From assembly GCA_012861695.1 (NCBI GenBank), contig JAAOOA010000166.1, positions 186,001 to 250,000 of the forward strand: a DNA stretch of 64,000 bases. Direction: 5' to 3'. Below, one piece after another: positions 23,512 through 34,265 of the stretch (its first letter is position 1; every line of letters begins with the position of its first letter). Both the position numbers and the translations under genes were made by a program. The DNA is from Trematomus loennbergii. Its lineage: Eukaryota; Chordata; Actinopteri; Perciformes; Nototheniidae. The notes under the pieces are model-generated. The model saw only the letters and a list, made by a program, of their open reading frames with translations. It searched no databases and was not told the origin of the DNA.

Positions 23512-23747
23512 GTAAAGCTGCTCAGAAAAGAGTGCCCTGGACAAAGACAGAGACCCAGGCAGTTGATAAACACATGAGTCGATTTATTACTTCTTGTCTT
23601 GTGCCAGGGAAGAGCGACTGCGAGAAATGTTTAAAGGCAGAACCAATAGCTCTTAAACATCGGGATTGGCAGACCTTAAAGTTTTATGTTCACAACCGTA
23701 TCACAGCATACAAAGACAAATTCAGCGAAAATAGGAAGGCTGTATGA
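23512..23747 (+). CDS. Last exon: Myb/SANT-like C-terminal domain of the recombinase-like gene
   Basis: Acceptor TTACAG ends at 23511; the phase-1 joined frame is open to TGA at 23745-23747, 78 residues. The domain has conserved aromatics and a CxxC-like pair: VPWTKTETQAVDKHM, VPGKSDCEKC, RDWQTLKFYVHNRI. The spacing W-x(~17)-F...W-x3-F and the helical pattern resemble Myb/SANT three-helix DNA-binding folds, which is an inference. I recall the same ending in uncharacterised fish proteins that carry the recombinase-like domain, supporting that this exon belongs to the gene although 4.5 kb of nested transposons precede it. Unlike the main exon it has no frame break. A possible AATAAA-like signal (AAAAATAAATG) follows at 23784. 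Confidence 0.7.
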
Positions 23748-23887
23748 TGGACTCAATTTTGTCCCGACTTTACTTTTTGTTAAAAAAATAAATGTTGCCA
23801 AGATTTGTGTAAAGACTCACACTTTTTATTTTTCCTATACTTGAAATGTGAGATCTAAGGATTATTATTATTATTTCAATATTTTGG

Positions 23888-24046
23888 GAAGTTTACTGGA
23901 CCACATTACCAGAAGCGACCCAGGCCTGTTGTGAACTCCTCCACTGTGGATGCAAAAAGGGGTGCAGTGGACAGTGCAAATGTGTCAAGGAAGCAATTCA
24001 GTGCACTGCCCTTTGCCACTGTGGTGGACTGTTTTTTCAGAACTAA
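23888..24046 (+). CDS. Cys-rich CXC-like C-terminal exon fragment
   Basis: A frame ending at TAA 24044-24046 encodes YWTTLPEATQACCELLHCGC followed by KKGCSGQCKCVKEAIQC and TALCHCGG. The CxCxxxCxxxCxC spacing with basic residues is typical of small Cys-rich zinc-binding (CXC-like) tails that I recall at the end of uncharacterised fish and invertebrate proteins. No clear acceptor or start codon marks the left edge, so it is a terminal exon or a retained fragment. It lies 140 bp after the stop of the recombinase-like gene, on the same strand; whether it is linked to it is unknown. Confidence 0.45.
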   Translation, partial: EVYWTTLPEATQACCELLHCGCKKGCSGQCKCVKEAIQCTALCHCGGLFFQN

Positions 24047-24049
24047 CTC

Positions 24050-25195
24050 TGCATTTAGTTGAAAACCTAATATATATTTATGTAACATGTATTACTTCAC
24101 AAAAATAATATGTTAATTATTTTACTGCGCATTTTGTTCCCTCAATACCAGATACATGTAGTTAGCTACATTCTAGCATGTTGTAAATAGTACCACTGCA
24201 TTCCTCATCCTTGAACATGTAGGATTAGCCACCAGAATCAAGATCCTAGCCTAGGTGGTCTAGATGCTAAGCTACTGGTAAAAATAATAACCATTGTTCA
24301 AATGCGATGGCCCTATAGCCAACAATCTTCCTTAGGGCATGCTCTAACAGTGTGCCAAAGTTAATGTTTTTATTATAAGCAAAAGAAAAAGTGCATGTTG
24401 TTTTTTTTCCATCAGATGCTGAAAATAAATATTTGTTAAGCTTATAGACTGTATGGTTTTGACCTATTTTTTATTTTCTCTGATGGCTCCTGAAGTATTG
24501 AAACTCTGAAGGAAGTAGCTAATATTCTTTGAAGCAACCTGACGTTATATGAGGGTGCCTGACACAATTTTTATGTTTATAGTATACACAAAGATATCGT
24601 TTTGTAAAGCCGGAAAACATGATTAAAATCCAGATGACTTTGCAGAAAATACTAATAAATTCAAAATCCAATATATATTCATCCATTTAGGCAGGGCTGC
24701 CAACCTTTGAGTACAGCTTGGAGTGAGAATTTGTGTCCAGTGTTACAACTGTATTGAACGTGTACAAACTATTTACATAAAAAATTGACAAACATAACTT
24801 GACAGGGATTAACTCGCTCAGAAGGAGAAAGAAACACTGTAGACACTTGTTCTCTTTCAAAAGGCGGAAGAAACAAGAAAAAGGAAAGGAATGATGAGAG
24901 AAAGGTAAAAAGGCAGATCACCCATTCTAGCCATGCCTATTTCAACCCTGTTACTAAAGTGCTGATTCTTGGTATGAAGCTTTAAAAACAAAAAGGGGGG
25001 GAGCTTATGCCTGCTCATGCGGGAGATTCTACCAGCAGATACTCAGCCGTGTTGAAATATCATGTTCAAAACCACATCAAGGATTATTTCTGAAACAGTA
25101 TGGAGCTCAAATGCTTTTTCTCTTGCCGGTTATACCACAAGGTGAGTTCCTTTTTTTATTTCCTGCTTCTTTACACATGTACTCTCTCCAGTACA
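24050..25195. other. AT-rich intergenic sequence
   Basis: No gene, tandem array or transposon end recognised. Confidence 0.4.
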
Positions 25196-25199
25196 GGTT

Positions 25200-25512
25200 A
25201 GCTCTGAGTGTTAGCGATGCTTGCTAATGTAAACAAAGACCATATTGCGTCCAAAACAGTCGGGCATTGTTTCTGATAGCGACGTTTCTGATAGGGCCGT
25301 GGGTGTAAAGCCAGTCCAAATTTCCGATATTACGTCATATCGGCAGCAAATCTGGATCAGCTCCGTTGTACCCCCGTTTTTAGAGATTTGCGCACGGAGG
25401 AAAAGAGAGAGGGTTGTATTGTCTGACACTTTGTTTGACACTTTGTCTGACACTGTGAGTATTTATGTATAAAAGACATCAAAAAGTACATTTTGCATGA
25501 TAGGTCACCTTT
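25200..25512 (-). mobile_element. Fragment of a teleost TTAA-type MITE (GTGACCTATCATGCAAAATG end)
   Basis: The right end AAAAAGTACATTTTGCATGA TAGGTCACCTTTA is, on the minus strand, the terminal motif of a common non-autonomous teleost DNA repeat. TTTGACACTTTGTCTGACAC is a short internal tandem. The left end could not be placed, so the length is a guess. Confidence 0.4.
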
Positions 25513-25789
25513 ACAACTTAAAATGAAACTGAAAACAAATAAAATGTAAATCTTATATAGAATTTATTATTTATTACATATTTATATATTTGTTATGATC
25601 ATTAATATTGACATTATTAGTTTCAAGTCAATATACATTATTATTATGTACAGTCCTTCAGAGAGCAAGCCAAGTTAACAAAGACCGACTCATCTCCAAA
25701 TAAGATGTTAAAAATATGAACTGTCTGAAAATAAAATCTAATTTTAAAAATATATGTATATATATATATGAACTGTCTGATCCGCTGCC

Positions 25790-26275
25790 AAATCAGACCG
25801 AGGAGTTGGAGATGAGTTCTGACTGGGCCTGGTAAAGATTCAGAGGCGACGGCGGCGAGGAAAAACTCCCTTTTATAGGAAAGACCTCGGGAGGAACCTG
25901 GCTCTCTGGGAGAAGCCCCTCTCCTGAGGGCCGGTGGAGAGGGGGGGTCCTCTCTCTGCTGCGGGCCTCATCATCTGCTGGTCCTCCAGCTTCACCTCCA
26001 GAAACACAGGGAGAGACAGACCTACCTGTGTGGTCCCACGTCGCTGCTCAGCATCAGCCCGCTTCCTGATCCCCGTCCTGGCACTCAGTCACTCCCTCCC
26101 CTGGGGGAGAGACTGAGGGGAACTCACACTTACCTCTTTGGTCCCCGTAGCCCATCACCTGGGCTCGTCCTCAGCCCGCCTTCATCCACCGCCGTCCACA
26201 AAAAAAAAACTTAGATGTCTATACATGTACATATCTACAGTGTAGCTATGTACAAATGACAATAAAGCCTTGAAA
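25790..26275 (+). mobile_element. Dispersed repeat ending in a LINE-like tail
   Basis: A GC-rich block (GGCGAGGAAAAACTCCCTTTTATAGG, about 25855) of a type widespread in teleost genomes is followed at 26205-26275 by CTACAGTGTAGCTATGTACAAATGACAATAAAGCCTTGAA. That tail is also present in reverse at 28645-28700. Probably a LINE 3' region; the clade is not determined. Confidence 0.45.
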
Positions 26276-26429
26276 CCTATATACATATATATACACAATC
26301 AACAGGTATATTTGTATATGTGTGGCACCCCTGGGATGTGTTTCCACATTAAGGTGATATGTATTATTATTGAGTGTTATATGCATATATTTGTGTACAT
26401 TTGTTTGTTTTCATTTCACTAACGGGGTT

Positions 26430-26757
26430 GAGAAATACAGTTAGTAGTGAGGCGTTGAAGCTTGCCGGCGGGGGGGGCTGAAACTCGACCAACAAACCAA
26501 TCACATGAATCTCCCGCCCCGGACACACAAGCTTGGCTTGATTGGCTAGAGCTTGTACTGGCATATGATTCGATTGGCTGACGCTTCCGCCGAAGCTTCA
26601 AAAGTTGAACATTGCTCAACTTTTGCAGCGAGCAACGCTTCTGAAGCTACGCTTCGCTCCCACAATGCAGTTCGGCGAAACGTGACGTCACCTCATTCAA
26701 AGTGAATGGGCAGAAGCGTTGAAGCTTCAACGCACGCCGCCGTGTGGACGGGCCGTT
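26430..26757. mobile_element. MITE-like segment ending in CGGCCCGTCCACAC (minus strand)
   Basis: The right edge GCCGCCGTGTGGACGGGCCG followed by TTA is a typical end of non-autonomous teleost elements. The interior contains repeated GAAGCTTCAA/GCTTCAAAAG words. The left end is not clear. Confidence 0.35.
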
Positions 26758-26789
26758 AGAGGGCTGCACCTATACTCATAGAAACTGGG

Positions 26790-28215
26790 TTACAGTACGT
26801 AACCCCATATCACAGATGCCCTTGAACACAACAATATACAGTAGGGATTTGTATAGATATAAAAAAAGCTTTTGACACAATCAACCATGACGTCCTACTA
26901 CATAAATTAGAAAGGTATGGAATCAGGGGTATAGTTTTAGACTGGATTAAAAGCTATTTAAGCAATAGACAGTGAAGTTGGAAATGACTGTTCTTCATGT
27001 TTGGACATTGCTTGTGGTGTCCCTCAGGATCAGTGTTGGGTCCTAAATGGTTTACTGTACATCAATGACATCTGTAGAGTATCCAATGTACTGAGGCTAG
27101 TTTTGTTTGCTGACGATACAAATATATTCTGTTCTGGGGAGAATTTAGAACAGCTAGTGGAGAACATAGAAAATGAAATGCACAAATTAAAAAACATGGT
27201 TTGACAAAAATAAACTATCTTTAAACTTGAGTAAAACAAATTAATGCTGTTCGGTAAACATAGAACAAAAACACAAATGCAAATAAAAATAGATGGGTTG
27301 AAATTGAAAGGGTCCATGAAATTAAATTTCTTGGGGTAATAATAGATGACACAATAAGTTGGAAATTACGCATAAAACATATACAATCAAAGCTGTCAAG
27401 AAGCATTTCCTTACTAAACAAAGTAAAACAAGTTCTAGATCAGAAATCACTTCGTATTCTCTACTGTTCACTAGTCTTACCATATCTGACTTACTGTGCT
27501 TGAAATCTGGGGCAATAACTACAAAGGTTAAATACATTCAGTATCTATTCTACAAAAGAAAGCCATACGAATAATTCACAATGCCAAATATCTTGATCAC
27601 ACTAACACATTATTCCTGCAGTCAAAATATTTAAAATGTACAGACCTGGTAGAATTACAAACGGCACAAATCATGTTTAAGGCAAACAATAACGTTTTAC
27701 CAGGAAACATCCAAAAAGTATTCACTCAACGAGTGGGGGGATATAGTTCAAGGAGACCATTTAAATTCGAAATTCATAGGGTCCGTACAACCAGAAGAAC
27801 ATTTTGTATCTCAGCCTGTGGAGTGAGACTATGGAACAGTGTGAATGTGGAGCTAAAGCGATGTCCAGGCATTAACCAGTTCAAGAGGAAATACAGAGAA
27901 ATTATTATCTCGAGGTACAGGGATGGGGAAGGTGTTTGACTGTATCTATGTATATGTATGTGTATATATGTACATATGTGTATGTATATGTATGTGTATG
28001 TGTATATATATACATGTGTGTGTGTGTATGTATGGGTATATATGTGTGTGTATATGTATATATGTCAATCAACAAGTAAAGCAGATTAATAATAATAACA
28101 ATAATAATTAATAATAATGATCATTATTTATAGATTATAAATAAATAATTTAGGGATAAAGGGGTGAGATTAAATAAATTATACTTCTTCTCACTCCTTT
28201 TTGTAATAAAAGTAA
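26790..28215 (+). pseudogene. L2-group LINE reverse transcriptase, 5'-truncated
   Basis: Motifs in several frames, in order: [12 protein letters not shown] (about 26860-26895), VPQDQCWVLNG (a corrupted VPQGSVLGP, about 27018), FADDTNIFCSG (catalytic FADD, about 27107), then the thumb (KLSLNLSKTK), the block LLNKVKQVLDQKSLRILYCS and the C-terminal block 27673-27939 (RTFCISACGVRLWNSV). The tail GGGTGAGATTAAATAAATTATACTTCTTC (about 28165-28200) is a known type of teleost LINE 3' end. A TATG/TG microsatellite at 27935-28070 lies inside the 3' UTR. At least five frameshifts. Confidence 0.8.
27935..28070. repeat. TATG/TATA/TG microsatellite
   Basis: Imperfect array of TATGTG, TATATG and TGTG words. 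Its open frames are artefacts of the repeat. Confidence 0.85.
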
Positions 28216-28469
28216 AATACAGTTTCTTCTTGTTCTTCAGAGAGTGATGAAAACTGCTGCAACACTTTTTAGACCGTAAAACCGGATGACATTGAAACCA
28301 GAGCTAAGGGGGTTGAACAATGCCCTCAGCTCTGATATAATGACCATATACCACGGCCTGTTGTGAGCTATTGCTTAATATACACAATCAAATACACATG
28401 TTTGTATGCACACATTAATACATAAATAAAAGCACAACAATCAATATATACAAAATAACGGTCACTTCA

Positions 28470-28790
28470 ATCTCTTTTTGGGCACCGGGACAATGCAGGA
28501 GCTCTTCCAGATCTCAGGCACCTTCATAAGCTTCAAAGAGAGACTGAAGAGGTGCTGAAAAGCACTTGCTATCTGTCCGTCACACACCTTGAGCCCCCGG
28601 GGGTTGGTGTTGTCTGGCCTTTCTCACGTTGATCTTCGAGAGCTGATTCAAGATTCAAGGCTTTTATTGTCATTTGTACATAGCTACAGTGTAGTTATGT
28701 CAATGAAAATCTTAGGTCCCAAGCTCCTCCAACAGCGCAACACAATAAAACTGATAAAATAGTGCAAGTAAATACATATAAAATAGAATA
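28470..28790 (-). pseudogene. LINE fragment: RT piece and LINE-like tail
   Basis: On the minus strand, 28640-28475 encodes a piece like FQHLFSLSLKLMKVPEIWKS followed by VPVPKK, the stretch preceding the YRP motif in teleost non-LTR reverse transcriptases. The adjacent 28640-28700 is the reverse of the CAATAAAAGCCTTGAATCTTG-type LINE tail. They may be two insertions rather than one. Confidence 0.55.
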
Positions 28791-29339
28791 GAATAGAATT
28801 CCTGACCTGTCCGGTGGTGATTATCAGATGTGAAGCTGCTGGGAGTTTGGTCCAAGGTTGGGGCTGAAGAGCATTTACTATACATTGGAGCACCAGAGAC
28901 AATCACTACACTTGATTTCTCTCCATGTGTCTGCACCGTGGAGTCCTTACATACAGAGTTAACAGTTTGAAGAAAATGCATCCCAGATACTGTGTTACCA
29001 GACTGAAAGAAGTCATGAGGAAAATGCATGGATTTTCAGTTTTTACTGCATTGTAAATTCACTTTCAAGAGATGTTTACCACCTCAGGTCTGGAAAACAT
29101 ACAATTGCAGGGGTTTTTCTTATTCATTAAAGAGTTAAAAAGACCACAGTCAAAGTGAAGTTTATCATGAACGCAGAAAGCTCGAGAAATTGTCAAATGC
29201 AGTCCCACATTTCAAAAAGCAGAGGTTGGGTGAATGTGGGAAATTGCGAGAACTCTGATATTTCCAGCAACATGGGACATTTGGTTCCTGTGAGGACATT
29301 TCGTTTACACAACGTAGGGGAGGGCAAACATACTAAAGC

Positions 29340-29891
29340 TTGCATAGCAGCCTTCTGAACCATTTCTCTTGGTGCTCTGTTTGGTTTCTCTTATGTCTCT
29401 CTCTCAATCGACAATTACCTTTGAAGAAAAGGTTTTTCTCTCAGCTCTTTGACATTGAAAGTGACGAAGAGAGACAGTGTCTGAGACAGAGGATAATGTT
29501 GAGGAGGACTCTGATTATGAGCTTCCTCTCTGATGACAATAAGACCCCAGTGCAGATGTTCCTGTTGTCTCTCAAACACAAGCAGAACACTTTCAAAACA
29601 TGTAAAGTTATCATGGTTCCGCTCTCTCTTGAACAACAGAGTAGCTTTAGTGCGTCTAATGTCATGAAAATGGTTCAAGGCCTCACAAGATACGCTGTCA
29701 GACATGAAGTCAGCATTGGAGCTCTTCATAATACCATCAATGAGAAGGATATACTTGAGATGATGGATTTAGAGGGGGGGCATAGTGGCACAGTTAGAAG
29801 GAGTTGGACCCACTTGCAAGCCCACACTTTGTTGCTCATTTTGAGTGTAGGAATCAAAAGGAGAGGCAACAGCAAGCCTTTGGACTGCTGA
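29340..29891 (+). other. Unassigned open frame, 183 codons
   Basis: An uninterrupted plus-strand frame of 552 bp in AT-neutral sequence. The 29440-29640 part also contains, in another frame, an acidic stretch (SVSETEDNVEEDSDYELPL) that looks more protein-like than the long frame. That acidic segment resembles the N-terminal acidic regions of the recombinase-like family but is too short to assign. A Ser/Cys-rich frame at 29155-29358 precedes it. No domain is recognised; it may be a decayed exon. Confidence 0.3.
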
Positions 29892-30181
29892 CACTGGAAG
29901 GGCAATGTTTCCTTATTGACCCCAAACACAACACATGTTAGAAGAAATGGAGGAATGTAACCCTCTTTATTTGTCACCAGACACTTTCTTTACTCTGCTA
30001 TGGACAATCTTGCACTAATTCCCAAAGATATTGATATTGAAGTGACTGTTATTTTATATATATTGATTGTTGTGTTTTTTATCTAAATTTGTGCATATGT
30101 GTAAATGTGTCTGTTGATTGTGTATATAGGATATACTTATTTATACATATTTGTATACATATCTGTATATTGTATAATTGT

Positions 30182-30734
30182 TAGGGCTGTCAAGTTAACG
30201 CGTTAATAACGCGTTAATAACGCGTTAACGCAAAAAAAAATTAACGCCACTAATTATTTTAACGCGATTAACGCATGTGTATTTTTTGTCCTCGGCTGCC
30301 CCGTAGTTTCAGAGCGCATCGAGTTTAAAATACCATCTCCAAGCTGATGCTGACAACCCCGCTCCTGCCGCCGCGCTTGTGGCAGACCACACTTCCACGC
30401 TCACCGGCAGGCCCGGACTGGCCATCGGGAGGACCGGGAGGGTGTGTATGTGTGGGGCGACTCGCGCGAGCGAGGCACACCTTACGTGTTGTTGTTGTTA
30501 GCATCTGGTGCTAGCTAGCTGCGCTAACGGATATAAGGAGCTGTTTCAATGACATTTCGCCGACAACTGCGCGAGCACTTGACTTTATGCAGGCAGCCAG
30601 ACAGTGGGACATTGTACGAAAAGTCAGCACACTCAGCACGGATAGTACGCGCAACATGATTGCAGCTCCCGTTCGAGCATATATGCCTTGAGCTGCACAT
30701 ACTGTAGCTCCAACGATCCATCACAGTGTCTCCA
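30182..30734 (+). pseudogene. hAT transposon fragment with transposase remnant
   Basis: The left edge TAGGGCTGTCAAGTTAACGC is followed by three GTTAACGCG/GTTAATAACGCG repeats, a known hAT terminus type. At about 30570-30733 one frame reads FMQAARQWDIVRKVSTLSTD, then TRNMIAAP and, after a stop, AAHTVAPTIHHSVS. This is the D-N-A-R-N-M/AAHTL region of ZBED1-like hAT transposases. The fragment is cut at 30734 by the next element and no matching right end was found. Confidence 0.7.
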
Positions 30735-33412
30735 CCATAGACTGTATATATAAATGGACGTAGGGTCCGTGACGTCACCCATAGGATTCTGCAGAGTTGC
30801 CGAGAAGCCCTTAGTAGGCGGAGTCGGCCACTAACGGCTCGACAGTGACGTCTGAGTCTAACTCCCGCCTCCAGCCTGCTCCAAATAAGGGCAAAGAGGC
30901 GGAGCCGAGGCGGACCGCGACCTTCTGCCTCCAGCTGGAAGTAACAGAGCTAGCTCAAGCTAAGAAGCTAAGCTAACATGCTCCCCATCTGCACACTGCC
31001 GTCACATTTTACGTTTCTAAGGTAAGCGGACATGAACTATTCAGCAAAACTATAAATAATAATCTAAGTTATTGAGTTTTTAGCATAATACTTCAGAATC
31101 TTAAAATCCCTTAACGTTTGTATGCAATGTGCTAAATGCAACACTGGAATCAAGCAAATATTAATATGTTTGCATGACATTAGTTATTTATATTTTGCTA
31201 TCACTTAATTATACGTTTAATACATTTAAGTTAAGCTAAGGTCATGTGATGGTAGCTAGTTAGTGCTCTTACCTGTGAGGCCTCCTCCAAACAGCATTAT
31301 AACCAGACTGTATCATTAAAACTATAAGTACCAGTTCTAGATCCTTGACTTTAGACAAACAATTCAAAAGACAAAATGTATTTAAAGACCAATCTTTATT
31401 TGAAGGTGCCTCTTAACCTGAGATATTAGTTATACAGTAATAGTATTGACAATCTAAAAAAACTGAGCAACTCAACAGTCAACTTTATATTTCTTATTGT
31501 CTAAAGCATTTATTATTTTCATTTTCCCCTCTCATATTCAGTGTGGACGGATTGAGACAGCGTGGTGTCCAGAGAGCTGCAGAGACTTCAGGGAGAAACC
31601 TCCGTGTGATGGACGTCCTGTCTGTTGGTTTGGAGAGGACTGAGGGTCTTTCCTCTGCGAGGAGGACCAGGCCTGATGGAGGAGCCCATGCTGGGCATAG
31701 CTGATACCACTGCACAGGCCTTGTCTGTCACTTTATTTGACTAAATGTGTTTACTTATACATTTAATAGGTTTACACCTTCTGTCCATATGTGCTTTTTA
31801 TTTAAAACATGTTTGATTAACTTTTGGTTCACATTTCAATAAATTGAATTTGTATTTGCACTCCTTTTGTCCATTATTCTTACTGAAAATGTTAGATTAC
31901 ACATTCACATCCGACTGAAGATTGGCCCCATTTATTTGCGTTGCAAACTCTGCGGTACAAGGTACATGTTGTGAAGCTCATAAAGTGAGGCAAATAGAAA
32001 TAATCAGCTGATGGAGTGTAGATGTGGAAATAGGTGCATTCGATCAGCTGACTTCACAATAAAAGTAGTTTCTTAGTGAATGTCCTGTACTGGTCTTAAA
32101 TCTCATAACATCAGCTTTTAATTTTCCTCTTGGATGTTCTTCTTGACCCTCAGAGAAAGAGGAGATGCTGAGTCGTGTCTTTCAGGCATGTCCTTTCCTA
32201 ACAAAAATTACAGGAAACATAAAACATATTATTGCAGAACAAGTGTGTTATTTATGAAAGAGGTGTGTTTGTGTTTAGGGGCTGTAGATATAATTATTTT
32301 GTAATTGTAATGTTTTTTTTATTTCAACAGTGAGCTACAAAGACAATCAGATTATGAATGAACAGTATGAAATTCATCAACATTGAAATATATTTTATTA
32401 TCAAAATAATATTTAACTGTTATCAAAACTTAGTGCAACTGTAGAAGCTTGCTCTGTTGTCTCACTGAAATAACTTTTACCACGTTTTTACAGACAATAT
32501 TGAGAGATAAATAGCAGTTGTCACTAATAGCTTTGCCTTCAATACCTTAAATTAGAAAGCTGACAGTCATATTGCTTGTTAACATCTAAATGTAACCCTT
32601 TGCATGGAAAAAACCCTCAACTTCACTGATGTGTAGGTGATCTAGTATTTAGTATTGTTTAATGGAATGTATATCAGTGTATTAAAGTCAATACTTCATT
32701 TATTTAAACCAATATCTTTCTTGATTCTTTGTACAGTATGAAAAAAGAGTATTTGTACCTGTGCTGAAGTTCACTGCTGTGAGGAGTCCAGTTCTGTCTC
32801 TCACTCTCTGGTCCAGCCTGTCATCACCTGGACACTTTAAACAAACAGATATATATGTAAAGAACCATGTGTACAAACAATATCTTATTATCTTCTGTTG
32901 AACATGTTGGATTGTGTATTGTCCGAGTCAGGGTCCTTTTTATTTTACTGTAACTTTGGAAGTTGTGTTACCAATGCTTACTGTTTATTTGATACCAATT
33001 TGGTAATGCAATTAATAAAAACAACAAGGTTTGGGTTCGTTCTTCAGATGACTGTGACGTTAACGTGTAAGCTCAATAATGAACTCCAGCTCAACCAACC
33101 ATATTGTAATATCTAAGTAATCATCTTGAAATATGACATTAATAATTGTAATATACACACATCTTATTGTGAGGTTGATTTCACATACACTACTTCGACG
33201 TTAGCTTGTCTACATACTTGAGCATAGCCAATTTAAATTAACCTTAGCGATGCATACAGTTCCTACCTACATAATAAAATATCTCTCTAAGTTACAAGGA
33301 TGACCTTATTTTATCAACCTCAAACAGAAGCCTTTTGTTCTACAGTATTATCCCACTTAACGCTTAACACTTGTCTATTTCGTTTTAACCTTTATATATA
33401 CAGTCTATGGTT
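30735..33412. mobile_element. Unclassified 2.7-kb DNA element with 21-bp perfect TIRs
   Basis: The left ACCATAGACTGTATATATAAA (from 30735) and the right TTTATATATACAGTCTATGGT (to 33412) are perfect inverted repeats of 21 bp. No convincing target duplication or transposase is visible. The internal open frame at 31494-31715 is probably spurious. A related half-motif (CATAGACTGTATA) occurs at 54681. Confidence 0.6.
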
Positions 33413-34265
33413 TTAAGTTAACTTGGAGGCTAAGATTAGCATCGTTAGCACCGATGTAGCTACCACTCGCTTACACGCTAACCCAAGCCTTAACATTCAT
33501 TACGTAGCTGATTGAAATCATAAACACATAAATAAAGTACTCGAATTTCACTTACCGCAAAACGGCATTCATGCACCGTCTGTTTTAACCGCAGAGCGAG
33601 TCACAATAGTCCGATATATAAGCATGAAGAACAAACAAACACGGCCGGGGTCAAGTTGTGTTCCCTGGATGAACTGAGCAGGCAGAGTCCTGTAGCTTCA
33701 CGGACGGAGCAGCTAGCAGAGAGACAAGAAGCTAACAGCAGCAGTCACTTGACAGAGCTGTCACTCAATGTGACCACGCCCTAATTTATGCAAAAACTTT
33801 AAGACCTAATATAAATAAAAGGGTCATGTTAGAAAACAATTCACTCACAGATTCATAATCATGAAGGTGGAATCTAACTATATACATAATAATATTTATT
33901 GCATCCAGGGCTAGAAACGTTTTTTTTCTGCTGTGAAATTGGGCATTTTAACATGGGGGTCTATGGAAATTGCTCCTTTCTGCAGTCATCGCCTATCGGC
34001 CAATATATGAACTGCAGTTTGTGGCACTTCCGTATTGGCGTCCCGGCTCTTCCCCAAGTTTGCCGCTTGGTTGTGTTGTGTTTCCCTCCTCCTGCTCTTT
34101 TCTCTTCTCCCCCTTTTACTCACTGCAGGTAATCAGCTGATCACTTCCTGCCTGTGCAGCTCAGACTGACGGCTGATTGGATCCCCTCACCCTCAGCCGG
34201 CCTATCAGCAGCCAGGGCCTGTCATTAAATGAGGCAATCCAGGAAGCCTACGCTCTCCTGCTGAG
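33413..34265. other. Non-coding; further fragments of teleost DNA repeats
   Basis: Contains GGGGGTCTATGGAAATTGCTCC and TGTGGCACTTCCGTATTGGC (33950-34045), a motif set common in teleost non-autonomous elements. No gene seen. Confidence 0.35.

Noticed and set aside
14522..23747. The recombinase-like gene as a DIRS or LINE coding piece
   Set aside because: It has no reverse transcriptase, has introns with consistent phases, and its boxes differ from the DIRS recombinase at 43.6-44.6 kb.
27923..28111. Tyr/Cys/Val-rich 62-codon frame
   Set aside because: Translation of a TATG/TG microsatellite.
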